A stretch of DNA of 64,000 bases from Ruminococcaceae bacterium UBA3215 (GTDB lineage: Bacteria; Bacillota; Clostridia; Oscillospirales; Ruminococcaceae). The stretch covers positions 1-64,000 of the forward strand of contig DEWH01000030.1 in NCBI GenBank assembly GCA_002363155.1. The letters run 5' to 3'. Both the position numbers and the translations under genes were made by a program. The notes beneath the pieces are model-generated. The model was not told the DNA's origin. It saw nothing but the letters and a program-made list of their open reading frames with translations, and searched no databases. Positions within the stretch are counted from its first letter, which is position 1. Each line of letters begins with the position of its first letter. Below are positions 52,554 through 62,402 of the stretch, in pieces.

Positions 52554-55500
52554 TCAAACGAACATGAACGATCTGAAATCGAAGTCGCACCCCGGCAGGA
52601 ACACGAACGACACCTTTACCCTGCCGGAAATGCCGGTCATCGGGAACTCACGCGGGACATATCCCTCCGAACCCGCAAATTCACACACAAAGCGCCCGCC
52701 GTGCTCTCCGTCAAGGATCACCTGTATGCTGTTCACGGCAAGCCTTGTCCTGCCGGTGATTATGATCTTATCCGGTTTATGGGCAGTAAAATCGAACTCG
52801 CCGAAACCGAGTATAACATTGTTGCCTATGCCGGTGACCGCGTCCTGTTCAACGGTGTATTTGTCCCCGTAGATGCTCTCACGGCTCACGGCGGGTATCT
52901 CGGACGTTTCTTTATACCGCTTCTCAAACAGAAATCCTTTTATATCCGCTTTCACATCTGCCGCAGCGCTTATTGTATGCACACCGCGAAGGGTTTTCGT
53001 GAGTCTGTAGGTTTCCGCCTGATATTCGAGCCACTTTGAGGGTCTGCAGTATCCGAAGTCTCCGATAAGCTCACCCTTTTCCGGCGTTCCGTCGTAAAGC
53101 CGTATCCTTATCTCATCTTCGCGCTCCGTAAATACCGGTATAGTTACAGTGTCCGTACCGACATCACCGAAGTCAATGTTCTCGATACCGAACCAGCCTC
53201 CGCCGATGCCTGTTCTCATACCGTGGTCTATGCCGTTTTTGACATCTCCGCCGGTTAGACTGCACAATCCGCTTTCTATGAGGCTGTAAGGGTCGTGGAA
53301 AGCGCTTCCGAGCCCCTTGCCCGTGAGCTTCACCGCCGACATAAGCTTCACACGGTCTGTGCCGTTCCTGCACAGAGCACGCAGGTAGAACTCGCCGTCG
53401 CTTATGCATTCCACAGTCACTCCGCTGCTGTCGGCATCGGTTATCTTCGCAAGTTTCGTGTCTATACCGTTAGCGCTCGTAAGGCGGTATGTCATGTCGC
53501 TGTACGAGGCGTTGGCGGGGTGCAGAACGGTGCTGAACCGCATCGTTCTCCGCTCCGGAGTGAATGTCCGGCTCTCGCTTATAAGCTCAATCTTACGCAC
53601 GGGAATGTCGTCTGTGATAAACGAGCCGCTGTTCTCCTCGATGCAGCTCACGCCCTCCGGCACCTCGGCTGGAACTGCTTTAAGCGTTAATTCCATACCT
53701 ATCGCCGACGGTGATGATATGCTCACATTAATATCTCCCGGCTTGTCCTTTGCTGCAATTATCGCCAGCAGCTTTCCGGAGAAAAGTCTGCGGGATATGC
53801 CCTTGTACTGCTCGAAGTCCTGTGAGTCGCCATTGTCGAGACCTATGAGCCTGCCTGCGCCGGTAACTTCCACATTAACGCGGTCGGAGGCGTTCGCCAC
53901 AAACTCGTTGTCCTCGTCATACGCGGAGATCTCCACGAATATCAGGTCGCGCCCGTCGGCTCTCAGTTCCGACTTGTCCGGCTCACCTATGATGTGGTGA
54001 GTATCGCCGAAGCTTTGTCTGTGATCACGGGCGCGCTCCTTGCCGGTCTCATCGCAGCCCTTAGCAAGAAGCCGACCCTTCTCATACGGCAGTTTCACAT
54101 TCATAAGCAGCTCTTTGCCGTGAGCGCGGTCAAATTCCTGCTCCTTTATAAGCTTTTCGTTAAGGTACAGCCCGACTTTCGCAAGATTTGAAGCTACCCG
54201 TATATCTATCACTTCGCCCTCGCTGAAATCCCAGTGCGGGAAGATATGCACAAACGGCTCTGTGCAGCTATCCGTCCACGCGCCTCGGAAAACATACGCG
54301 CCGTCCTTCTCGAAACCGGCAGTGTCGAACTGACCGAAGAAGCTGTTTTTGCTGTCGTAGGGGGTAGGCTCGCCGATGTAGTCAAAGCCTGTCCAGATAA
54401 ACTGACCGGCGCAGTATTCCGCGTCACGGTCGGGTATTATGCAGGCTTCCCAGCTTTTCGCCGCCCATATGGGCGACCCGTTTCCGAGCGCCGAGCACTG
54501 GCCGTCGTCGTTGCCGAGGTCGGACTGTTCAAGCGGGAAATGATAGATGCCGCGGCTTGTGACTACCGAGGAAGTCTCGCTTCCGTAAATGCAGCGGTCG
54601 GGGTATTTTTCGTGGTCTTTTTTGTAAAGCTCTTCGGCATAGTTGTAGCCTGCGATCTTCAGTATATCCGCGCATTTCTGACCGTTCTCCGTGCGCATCT
54701 GGTTTGAGCCGATCGTCACATAGCCGTTGCGGCGCGGATCGTGGAGACGCACGAGCCTCTTCATAAGCGTTGTAAGCTCCTGACCATGTTCATCGGCTCC
54801 GGTATCGGGGATCTCGTTGCCGATGCTCCATGCGAAAACACAGGGGTGAGAACGGTCACGGCGTACCCATGACGCTATATCACGCTCCCGCCATTCTTTC
54901 GCGAAACGGACATAATCGTACTCTGTCTTAGGTATCTCCCACACGTCCGTAAATTCCGAGAGGACGAGGAATCCCATTTCGTCCGCAAGCTCGAACAGCT
55001 CGACGGCAGCGGGATTATGGGAGGTGCGTATCGCGTTCACTCCCATTGTGCGAAGCTTTTTGAGCTTGCGGCGCAGCGCGTTTTTGTTCACCGCCGCTCC
55101 GAGCGCTCCGAGGTCGTGATGCTCGCAGACGCCGTGTATCTTCACCTGTCTGCCGTTGAGGAAGAATCCGCTGTTCTCGGTAAAAAGTATGTCACGGAAT
55201 CCGAATTTCGTGATCTGCGAATCTATCACCTCGCCGTCCTTTTTCAGCTCGGTAAGGCATTCATACAGCTTCGGACAGTCTATGTCCCACCTCAACGCCC
55301 CGTCAACGGTCAGCGTCTGCGTATTGACCGCATATTTACAGCCTTCCCTTGCAAGCGGTGCAAGAAGGCTGCTGTCGGCTGCTGTGAGCGGGCTTTCGGT
55401 CTCGGCAAGCACTTTCCCGCCTTCAAGAACGGCAGTGCGTACAGCAAGCCCATCAACCGTGACATCTCCGGGACGCTCCGTTTCGACGGTCACTGTCACG

Positions 55501-55964
55501 TTCCTGTCGGCGGAAATGTAAACTCCGTCCGGCATAATGTGGATATCCGGATACCGGCAGAGCCATACATTGCGGTAAATGCCGGCGCCGGAATACCAGC
55601 GGGAATTGGGAGCGCGGTGATCTACGCGTACAGCGATAACATTCTCTCCCTCATGCAGACAGTCCGTGATGTCCGCGTCAAAGGTGGTGTAGCCGTTCTT
55701 CCACTCGAAAGCCTGCACGCCGTTCACATACACGCGGCTGTCCATATAAACGCCCTCAAAGCGGAGCGCTGTGCGCAGCCCGTCGTTCTTATGCACATAT
55801 GTTCTCCTGTACCAGCCCGTAGATGTCTTATACAGATCCTTCGTGTCATATATGAGCCAGTCGTGCGGGAGATCGACCCGTTTCCAGCCGGAAGCGCTGT
55901 CGTACTCCGTATCTATCGGACAAAGTGAGAACTCCCATTTATCGCAGAACAGTTTTCGTGTCAT
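52554..55964 (-). CDS. GH2-family beta-galactosidase
   Basis: An 1136-residue cytoplasmic enzyme without signal peptide: sugar-binding domain (10-140, with SRWYSGAGIYRNVWL), immunoglobulin-like domain, TIM barrel with acid/base E384 in SIGNEIPD and probable nucleophile E463 in CIYGSETSS, then DUF4982-like and further beta domains, and a C-terminal carbohydrate-binding-like region (YGDKYTVEQDAVTG... FDFRSFMFV). Operon context with an endogalactanase and importer points to beta-1,4-galacto-oligosaccharides. Confidence 0.93.
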   Translation of the reverse strand: MTRKLFCDKWEFSLCPIDTEYDSASGWKRVDLPHDWLIYDTKDLYKTSTGWYRRTYVHKNDGLRTALRFEGVYMDSRVYVNGVQAFEWKNGYTTFDADITDCLHEGENVIAVRVDHRAPNSRWYSGAGIYRNVWLCRYPDIHIMPDGVYISADRNVTVTVETERPGDVTVDGLAVRTAVLEGGKVLAETESPLTAADSSLLAPLAREGCKYAVNTQTLTVDGALRWDIDCPKLYECLTELKKDGEVIDSQITKFGFRDILFTENSGFFLNGRQVKIHGVCEHHDLGALGAAVNKNALRRKLKKLRTMGVNAIRTSHNPAAVELFELADEMGFLVLSEFTDVWEIPKTEYDYVRFAKEWRERDIASWVRRDRSHPCVFAWSIGNEIPDTGADEHGQELTTLMKRLVRLHDPRRNGYVTIGSNQMRTENGQKCADILKIAGYNYAEELYKKDHEKYPDRCIYGSETSSVVTSRGIYHFPLEQSDLGNDDGQCSALGNGSPIWAAKSWEACIIPDRDAEYCAGQFIWTGFDYIGEPTPYDSKNSFFGQFDTAGFEKDGAYVFRGAWTDSCTEPFVHIFPHWDFSEGEVIDIRVASNLAKVGLYLNEKLIKEQEFDRAHGKELLMNVKLPYEKGRLLAKGCDETGKERARDHRQSFGDTHHIIGEPDKSELRADGRDLIFVEISAYDEDNEFVANASDRVNVEVTGAGRLIGLDNGDSQDFEQYKGISRRLFSGKLLAIIAAKDKPGDINVSISSPSAIGMELTLKAVPAEVPEGVSCIEENSGSFITDDIPVRKIELISESRTFTPERRTMRFSTVLHPANASYSDMTYRLTSANGIDTKLAKITDADSSGVTVECISDGEFYLRALCRNGTDRVKLMSAVKLTGKGLGSAFHDPYSLIESGLCSLTGGDVKNGIDHGMRTGIGGGWFGIENIDFGDVGTDTVTIPVFTEREDEIRIRLYDGTPEKGELIGDFGYCRPSKWLEYQAETYRLTKTLRGVHTISAAADVKADIKGFLFEKRYKETSEIPAVSRESIYGDKYTVEQDAVTGIGNNVILGFGEFDFTAHKPDKIIITGRTRLAVNSIQVILDGEHGGRFVCEFAGSEGYVPREFPMTGISGRVKVSFVFLPGCDFDFRSFMFV

Positions 55965-55993
55965 CTTATCTCCGTTTCAGCCTTAAACAGACC

Positions 55994-56034
55994 GACGGCT
56001 GCCGGTACGGTCAATGCCGTGTTCAGCAGCCGTC
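55994..56034. other. Intercistronic hairpin between lacI-type and GH2 genes
   Basis: GACGGCTGC (55994-56002) / GCAGCCGTC (56026-56034) with an inner ACGG/CCGT pair. No T-run follows, so an RNA-stability or processing element is likelier than a terminator. Confidence 0.55.
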
Positions 56035-56040
56035 AGATCA

Positions 56041-57057
56041 TCACATCGTTGATTTTCTTATGAGCATTTCAAATCCGAGCATGGTCTCCCGGGAAGTATC
56101 CTTTCCCTCAAGCATATCCAGCAGCAGGTTCGCGGCTGTCGCGCCAAGGTCGCCCGCACGGAAGCTTAGGGCTGTTATCGGGGGCGAATACATATCGAGG
56201 TAAATACTGTTATATAGCGAAGCTACCCTTATGTCACGCGGTATCACTTTACCTATCGACGAAAGCATATTCACCGCATACATACAGATCATATCGTCGC
56301 CGCATATTATGCAGCTGCACTCACGCTGGAGAAGGTCGTCTATGACCCTGCGGAGCTGCATTTCGCTGTTCACACCGAGGAAAACGGTCTTGTTGGGCAC
56401 AAAGACACCCGAGCTTTCCACCGCTCTTACAAAGCCTTCGTAGCGGCTCCGGTTCACGGTCTGTTCCATACTGCCAAGTATCAGCCCGAGCTTCTGGGGC
56501 TTGTTGTTCATGAGCAGGTATGAAGTGAGCTCGTAGCTGCCTTCCTTGTGAGCGCTGTCTATGGTGACCGCGTCAAGGTCGGAACTCTGCCCGACGGTCA
56601 CATAGGGCACGCCCATGCTGACGAGGAGCTGCTCCATACTTCCGCTCTGAAGGGGGCGGGTTATGATGATACCGTCGGTCTTGCGGCTCTCAAGCACGCG
56701 TCTGAGCTGTGAAACATCATCCCGCTCGGTGCTTATCACGAGGGTATCGTAGTTTCTGAGCGCACAGCACTTGGTTATCCCCATAAGACAGGTCTGGAAG
56801 AACGGGGCTTCGGTCTCCATATTGTCCATAGGTATCACTACGCCGATATTGTAAGTCTTCTTCTCCGAAAAGCTCTTCGCGATCATATTCGGAGAATAGT
56901 TCATGACCCTGATGCAGTCAAGCACACGTTCCCGTGTCTTTTCGCTCACTCTGCCCTTACCCGAGATAGCGCGGGATACGGTGGTCTTGGATATGCCGAG
57001 TTCACGCGCGATATCGTCGAGCTGCACAGTACGGGTCTCTGAAGTAGTATTGTTCAT
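56041..57057 (-). CDS. LacI-family regulator of the galactan operon
   Basis: A 338-residue LacI-type regulator: helix-turn-helix VQLDDIARELGISKTTVSRAISGKGRVSEKTRERVLDCI, hinge MNYSPNMIAKSFSEKKT, then a periplasmic-binding-fold sensor. It lies inside the operon between the ATPase and GH2 genes, so it is likely autoregulated. A galacto-oligosaccharide or galactose inducer is inferred. Confidence 0.92.
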   Translation of the reverse strand: MNNTTSETRTVQLDDIARELGISKTTVSRAISGKGRVSEKTRERVLDCIRVMNYSPNMIAKSFSEKKTYNIGVVIPMDNMETEAPFFQTCLMGITKCCALRNYDTLVISTERDDVSQLRRVLESRKTDGIIITRPLQSGSMEQLLVSMGVPYVTVGQSSDLDAVTIDSAHKEGSYELTSYLLMNNKPQKLGLILGSMEQTVNRSRYEGFVRAVESSGVFVPNKTVFLGVNSEMQLRRVIDDLLQRECSCIICGDDMICMYAVNMLSSIGKVIPRDIRVASLYNSIYLDMYSPPITALSFRAGDLGATAANLLLDMLEGKDTSRETMLGFEMLIRKSTM

Positions 57058-57081
57058 TTTATCCTATCCATGCAGTACAGA

Positions 57082-58296
57082 TCACTTCTTGGTCTTCTTA
57101 TCCTTCTTCTTTTTACCGATATCCTCCGCGACCGGTGCGTTTTCCGCTTTCTTAGGGACTGCAACGGCGTTCTCGACTGCAAGATTTCTTCCGTCCTCGG
57201 GATCGAAGAGATTGATGGTACGCTGACGGATACCGAACTCAAATTCGCTGCGCGCCATGAGCTCGACCTGTGCTTCCTCGTCCATATCGGCGGTCTGGAC
57301 ACGGAGGATAACGTCCTTATCTCCGCCGTAATCTGCGTGGATATGCATTTCGCTTCCCATCATCTCGGTAACTTTCATACGCGCCTTTATGGTGTTCTGA
57401 CTGCCCTTGGGACGAATGAGCAGGTTCTCCGGACGCGCTCCGAGAATGACCTTTTCTGGAACGGACGAACGTGCGTCAAGCTTCTCACATATATAGTCGG
57501 GGACTTCTATCTTTGCGCCGCAGACTTCGGCAATGTATCCGTTCCCCTCTTTGGTGAGCTTCGCGTCGAAGAAGTTCATCTGGGGCGTTCCGATAAATCC
57601 CGCTACAAAGAGGTTCGCGGGGTGATTGAAGAGCTCCTGGGGCGTTCCGACCTGCATCACAAAACCGTCCTTCATTATGACGATACGGTCGCCGAGAGTC
57701 ATGGCCTCGGTCTGATCGTGGGTGACATAGACGAATGTGGTCTGGATCTTCTTACGGAGCAGGATTATCTCAGCGCGCATCTGGTTGCGCAGTTTCGCGT
57801 CCAGGTTCGAGAGCGGTTCGTCCATGAGGAAGACCTTGGGCACACGAACGATGGCACGGCCTATCGCGACACGCTGGCGCTGGCCGCCGGAGAGCTGCTT
57901 GGGCTTGCGTCCGAGGAGCTCGGTTATACCGAGTATCTCCGCCGCCTCGCAGACCTTCTTATGTATCTCGTCGTTGGGAAGTCTGCGGAGCCTGAGTCCG
58001 AAAGCTATATTCTCATACACGCTCATATGCGGATAAAGAGCGTAGTTCTGGAATACCATTGCGATATCCCTGTCCTTCGGCTCCATGTCATTCACCACGT
58101 TCTCGCCTATGGAGATCTCGCCGCCGCTTATGTCCTCAAGACCCGCGATCATACGCAGAGTCGTGGACTTGCCACAGCCAGAGGGTCCTACGAGAACTAT
58201 GAACTCCTTGTCCTTTATCTCAAGATTGAAATCATGAACGGCAACGAAACCGTTCTCATACTGTTTCTTAACGTTTTTAAGCTTGACTTCTGCCAT
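57082..58296 (-). CDS. Sugar ABC transporter ATPase (MalK/MsmK type)
   Basis: A 404-residue ATPase: Walker A GPSGCGKST, signature LSGGQRQRV, Walker B VFLMDEPLSNLDA, followed by the C-terminal regulatory OB domain (ILGARPENLLI) and a Lys-rich end. It energises the two permeases encoded upstream. In many Firmicutes such ATPases serve several importers, but here it is in the operon. Confidence 0.95.
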   Translation of the reverse strand: MAEVKLKNVKKQYENGFVAVHDFNLEIKDKEFIVLVGPSGCGKSTTLRMIAGLEDISGGEISIGENVVNDMEPKDRDIAMVFQNYALYPHMSVYENIAFGLRLRRLPNDEIHKKVCEAAEILGITELLGRKPKQLSGGQRQRVAIGRAIVRVPKVFLMDEPLSNLDAKLRNQMRAEIILLRKKIQTTFVYVTHDQTEAMTLGDRIVIMKDGFVMQVGTPQELFNHPANLFVAGFIGTPQMNFFDAKLTKEGNGYIAEVCGAKIEVPDYICEKLDARSSVPEKVILGARPENLLIRPKGSQNTIKARMKVTEMMGSEMHIHADYGGDKDVILRVQTADMDEEAQVELMARSEFEFGIRQRTINLFDPEDGRNLAVENAVAVPKKAENAPVAEDIGKKKKDKKTKK

Positions 58297-58308
58297 GATC
58301 TGTTCTCC

Positions 58309-59175
58309 TTATCCCTTTACGGCTCCGCCTGTAACGCCCTCAACATAATACTTCTGAAGTGCCATGAACAGCGCGGTTATCGGCACCGATACGAGCAGTC
58401 CGCCCGCGCAGAATATGGTGAAGTAGTTGCTTATATGCTCCTTGTCGAGCCACTTGTAAAGTCCGACTGCGACGTTATACGCTTCCTCGTGACCGAATGT
58501 GATGAGGGACGCATACATGAAGTCGCCCCAGGGTGCTATGAACGCCATCATTATCGTGTAAATTATTATCGGTTTCGCCATCGGCATTATGATGCGGAAG
58601 AATACCCTCGCACGGGAAGCGCCGTCTATTCTTGCAGCTTCGTCAAGCGATTTCGGGATCGTGTCGAAAAAACCCTTGGCTATATAGTAGCCCATGCCCG
58701 AGCTTGCAGCATAGATAAGTATAAGTCCCGGCACGGAGTTCTCGCTCGTAAGACCGAAAAGCTTGAGTATGAAGTACGTCGCGATCATCGAGAGGAATCC
58801 CGGGAACATTCCCAGTACCAGCATGAGGTTCATGAGGAATTTTCTGCCCTTGAATCTCATTCTCGAAAGCGCATATGCCACGCAAAGCACTATCACACTC
58901 TGCAGCACCGCATTGAACAGCGCTATTATGAGCGTGTTCAGGTACCAGTGCCAGAAATCCGTCTTGGTGGAGAGGAAGATGAAGTTATCGAAAGACCACT
59001 CTTTCGGGATTATGTAAGTTACCATTGATCTCGACTCTCCGCGGAAAGCCTGGAACACAAGGTAGATGAAAGGTATAAGCCATATTATGCAGAGCACGGA
59101 AAGGAAGATGTAGATAAGTATCCGCGTGAAGCGTTCCTTCCCTGACTTGCTCCTGAATTTTTTATTTTCGCTCAC
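58309..59175 (-). CDS. Sugar ABC transporter permease (MalG type)
   Basis: A 288-residue permease with six membrane helices and the EAA loop EAARIDGASRARVFFRIIMPMAKP. It overlaps the MalF-type gene by 4 bases (ATGA) and is followed by the ATPase gene. Confidence 0.95.
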   Translation of the reverse strand: MSENKKFRSKSGKERFTRILIYIFLSVLCIIWLIPFIYLVFQAFRGESRSMVTYIIPKEWSFDNFIFLSTKTDFWHWYLNTLIIALFNAVLQSVIVLCVAYALSRMRFKGRKFLMNLMLVLGMFPGFLSMIATYFILKLFGLTSENSVPGLILIYAASSGMGYYIAKGFFDTIPKSLDEAARIDGASRARVFFRIIMPMAKPIIIYTIMMAFIAPWGDFMYASLITFGHEEAYNVAVGLYKWLDKEHISNYFTIFCAGGLLVSVPITALFMALQKYYVEGVTGGAVKG

Positions 59176-60686
59176 TGGAAATCCTCCTCATTCTTCATCG
59201 CGGGCGATACATTGTAAACAATAAGCGAGATGACCGCGACGACTATGAACACAAGAATACCGATAACTGCAGCGATCTTGTAGTTGTTGTTGGTGATCGT
59301 CAGGGAGTATAGCCATGTTATGAGCAGGTCGGTGCCTCCCGCGCCTCCCTCATACGCCATAGTCTTCGGCGCTCCTCCGGTAAGCAGATAAATGACGTTG
59401 AAGTTGTTTATATTCGCCGTAAAACTTGTGAGCAGGTACGGTCCCGTTACGAACAGCATATACGGGAGCGTGATCTTCGTGAACTGCTTTATCCCGGAAG
59501 CGCCGTCTATCTTCGCGCTCTCGTAGAGATCCGCCGGTATGTTCATGAGTACGCCGGTGGCTATGAGCATAAGGTACGGTATGCCGACCCAGAGGTTCAC
59601 CACGAGCACCATTATCCGCGCCATATCCTGAGTTGTCCAGAAGCCGATCTTCTCCGTTATCCACCCGAGGTTCAGCAGTATGTTGTTCACTATTCCCTCG
59701 TCCGAGAACATCTTTGATACCAGCAGCAGCGATACGAACTGCGGCACCGCGATAGTCATTACAAGGATCGTTCTGAAGAACTTCTTGAACCTGATACCCT
59801 TGCGGTTTATGCATATCGCAACGAACATTCCGAGGAAGTAGTTGGAGAATGTCGCAACAAGAGCCCAGATCATCGTCCAGATAAGTATCTCACGGAAAGT
59901 GTACGCGAACTTGTCGTTTCCGGAAGCGTCCGTCGCAAGCATGGTCCGGAAGTTGTCAAGTCCCACCCAGTCAAAGAGCTTGTCGGGCGGAAGATGAGAA
60001 TAGTCGTAGTTCGTGAATGCAATAAGTATCATGAAGAATATCGGTATTATCGTGAATACCGTTATTCCGAGCAGCGGGACTGCAAGCAGGGTCTTGTAGT
60101 ACTGCTCATCGGCAAGGGACTTGACATCGTTCTTGAACGAACGGGGACGTATCCCCTTTTCAATAAGCTTCTGCGCAGTATAGTTCTGTTTTACGTTCAT
60201 GACCCATGTACATATGAAACCGAGGATTATGAATATGGTAAGGACGCCGTAAAGCAGTATCTTCAGGCTGTTGTCCTTGTACTGGACTACTTCAAGGCCG
60301 TAATCGTTGAGCGTCTTGATCGTAGCCTGTTCACCGAGATCGCCCATTCCGGCAAGATACCCGCCGCCGAACATAACCATGAACCATATGAACAGAGCTT
60401 CCATTCCGAGGAAGATGACGCCGCGGCCGATCTGATAACGGAAAAACTGGCCGAATCCCATTACAAAGAACGAGATGCGCGTTTTCCAGTCGCCGTCGGC
60501 GAAGATATGCCCTATGCCGGCAAAAAATCTCCCGACCGCGCACAGCCCTTTCCATATCCCGAGGGGGATTTTTTTCAGGAAGTTAAGAATGTTCCCGGGG
60601 AGCCGGACAAAAAACTGACCGATATCGTACAGTTTCTTCTTCGCCGGCGGCAGTCCCAGATACTCAAGCTCCGTTAATTTGCTCAT
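59172..60686 (-). CDS. Sugar ABC transporter permease (MalF type)
   Basis: A 504-residue permease, longer than the usual 290-300 because of an N-terminal extension of about 190 residues with extra hydrophobic segments (RYQIGRGVIFLGMEALFIWFMVMF, ILLYGVLTIFIILGFICTW). The transmembrane core carries the EAA loop ESAKIDGASGIKQFTKITLPYM. ATG 60686 follows AAAGGAAGG. Confidence 0.94.
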   Translation of the reverse strand: MSKLTELEYLGLPPAKKKLYDIGQFFVRLPGNILNFLKKIPLGIWKGLCAVGRFFAGIGHIFADGDWKTRISFFVMGFGQFFRYQIGRGVIFLGMEALFIWFMVMFGGGYLAGMGDLGEQATIKTLNDYGLEVVQYKDNSLKILLYGVLTIFIILGFICTWVMNVKQNYTAQKLIEKGIRPRSFKNDVKSLADEQYYKTLLAVPLLGITVFTIIPIFFMILIAFTNYDYSHLPPDKLFDWVGLDNFRTMLATDASGNDKFAYTFREILIWTMIWALVATFSNYFLGMFVAICINRKGIRFKKFFRTILVMTIAVPQFVSLLLVSKMFSDEGIVNNILLNLGWITEKIGFWTTQDMARIMVLVVNLWVGIPYLMLIATGVLMNIPADLYESAKIDGASGIKQFTKITLPYMLFVTGPYLLTSFTANINNFNVIYLLTGGAPKTMAYEGGAGGTDLLITWLYSLTITNNNYKIAAVIGILVFIVVAVISLIVYNVSPAMKNEEDFQ

Positions 60687-60820
60687 TTTCAGCCTTCCTT
60701 TCATTTTTGAGTTGTCGTTGAACAGTCTGCCGTTTTCGCAGCGCTTATTTCGATTTTAATACCGAACTCGGCATCGTGACCGATTTATTCCCAGACCTGA
60801 TCCGGTATTATGCCGCACTG

Positions 60821-60857
60821 CCTTCGTGACCGCTTTGGAGGGCACGGTCACGCAAGG
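60821..60857. other. Intercistronic hairpin between binding-protein and permease genes
   Basis: CCTTCGTGACCG (60821-60832) / CGGTCACGCAAGG (60845-60857) lies in the 250-bp gap 60687-60936. TCGTGACCG occurs again at about 60774. The usual role of such a stem is to stabilise the upstream binding-protein message relative to the permease part. No other gene is seen in the gap. Confidence 0.6.
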
Positions 60858-60936
60858 TAATGATGTGCAGCGAAGCGTTCCGAAAACGGCGGACCGGCCG
60901 GAGCGGAGACCGCCCCGGAAGTCCTGCCGCAAAAGC

Positions 60937-62292
60937 TTACTTTGCAGCCTTTATAGAGTCCTCAAGATCCTTGAGTGCAGCCGTAAGTGCAGCATCATCG
61001 GCATCAGCGTACTTACCGCCGTTGATATCTGTACCGAAAGCCTGTGTGAGATCCCAGTAAGCGCCGGGGTACTGACCCTGGCCGGGGCAGAATGCGAGCT
61101 GCTCGGCAAGAGCTGCGAGAGCTTCGTTAGCCTGTACCGCATCGGACTTCTGGGCGTTCAGGTTGGAGGGACCCCAGCCCTTAGCCTCAAATCTTGCCAT
61201 CTGCATCTCCTCGGAGGTGATATAGTCGGCTACGATATGGCAGAATGTGAGCTTGTCGGAATCTGTCTGGGGCTTTACGCCTACGAGCTTGAAGCCGCCG
61301 AAACCGCTCATCTGGTATGTCTGACCATCAACTGTGAAGGTAGGCATCTTTGCTGCGCCGAAGTTGTCGCCGAGGAAATCCTTGACTGTTGCGTAATCCC
61401 ATGTTCCGGAAACGAGAGCGCCTGCTGTGCCGCCTTCGGGATTGAAGAGAGAAGCTGCGCCGTCGGGAGACTGCTCATAGCCCTTGCCCTTGCTCTTTGC
61501 CATGTTTACCATAGCCTTCATTGCAGCAAGACCCTTTTCGCCGCTGTAATCGCAGACTGCACCGGTAACGTTTCCGTCTGTGTCATACTCATAGTAGCAC
61601 TCTGCGCCTGTACCGAAGAAGAACGCAACATCGTACCAGCCGGACTGGATATCCATATAGAAGTTCTTGCCTGCCGCGCCGCACTGTTCGATAATACCCT
61701 CAAGAGTGGAGGGATCTGTAACGACGGACTTGTCGTAGTAGAGGAAGTAACCGTTATCGGAAGTCTCGGGGTAAGCGTAAACGTCGCCGTTAAGTGTTAC
61801 AGCGCCTACGGAACCCGCATCGTTGTTGTTCTTTACGTTGTCGAGGAATGTTCCGCCGGGCTTGGAGAGAGCGCCTGCGGCAACAAGTCTTGCAAGCTGA
61901 TCCTGTGCAAAGCCGAATACGTCCGCGCCGGCTTCAACGTCTGTGAGCATCTGTGTTGCAGCATCACCTTCGCCCATTGCCGAAACTGTTATAGCGTACT
62001 TGCTGTTCCAGTCCGCCTGACCTGCGAGCCAGTCGTTGAGCTTGGACTGTGTGAGCTCTACGACTTCCTCGGGAGCCCATACTGTGATGTTCTTCTTGTC
62101 GCCGGAAGCGTTGTCGGAAGCAGCGGGGGCGGGTGCCGCGGTATCAGCGGGAGCTGCAGCATCGTCAGCCTTTGCTTCTGTCGCAGCCGCTGTCGTGGTG
62201 CTTGCGGAGCTGTTGTTTCCACAGCCTGCGCCGGCTGTGACGAGCATTGATAATGCGAGCATTATCGGAAGTGCTTTTCTCTTTGTGGTCAT
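60937..62292 (-). CDS. Sugar ABC transporter substrate-binding lipoprotein
   Basis: A 451-residue extracellular binding protein: lipoprotein signal with cysteine 24 (LVTAGAGCGNN), an Ala/Thr/Ser-rich linker, then a maltose-binding-type fold (ITVWAPEEVVELTQSKLNDWLA...). It delivers sugars to the two permeases. With a GH53 galactanase upstream, beta-1,4-galacto-oligosaccharides are the likely ligands. Confidence 0.93.
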   Translation of the reverse strand: MTTKRKALPIMLALSMLVTAGAGCGNNSSASTTTAAATEAKADDAAAPADTAAPAPAASDNASGDKKNITVWAPEEVVELTQSKLNDWLAGQADWNSKYAITVSAMGEGDAATQMLTDVEAGADVFGFAQDQLARLVAAGALSKPGGTFLDNVKNNNDAGSVGAVTLNGDVYAYPETSDNGYFLYYDKSVVTDPSTLEGIIEQCGAAGKNFYMDIQSGWYDVAFFFGTGAECYYEYDTDGNVTGAVCDYSGEKGLAAMKAMVNMAKSKGKGYEQSPDGAASLFNPEGGTAGALVSGTWDYATVKDFLGDNFGAAKMPTFTVDGQTYQMSGFGGFKLVGVKPQTDSDKLTFCHIVADYITSEEMQMARFEAKGWGPSNLNAQKSDAVQANEALAALAEQLAFCPGQGQYPGAYWDLTQAFGTDINGGKYADADDAALTAALKDLEDSIKAAK

Positions 62293-62387
62293 TTGTTTGT
62301 CCTCCTGTTTTTTTGTGCAGTATAAACTGCGTGTGTTTATCTCAGGGCTTATCTGCGCCCTTTATATCAAACGGAATTTTACCGCTT

Positions 62388-62400
62388 AATAACCGTTATT
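62388..62400. promoter_or_regulatory. Palindrome AATAACCGTTATT
   Basis: A perfect inverted repeat AATAAC-C-GTTATT between the GH53 and binding-protein genes. Candidate site of the LacI-type regulator; single copy seen. Confidence 0.4.
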
Positions 62401-62402
62401 GC

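Noticed and set aside
57070..59028. 652-codon open frame on the plus strand
   Set aside because: It lies antisense to the MalK- and MalG-type genes, whose motifs are unmistakable. The open frame reflects their codon bias; no ribosome site or family resemblance.
60826..62250. 474-codon open frame on the plus strand
   Set aside because: Antisense to the substrate-binding lipoprotein gene; Cys/Leu-rich composition typical of a shadow frame.
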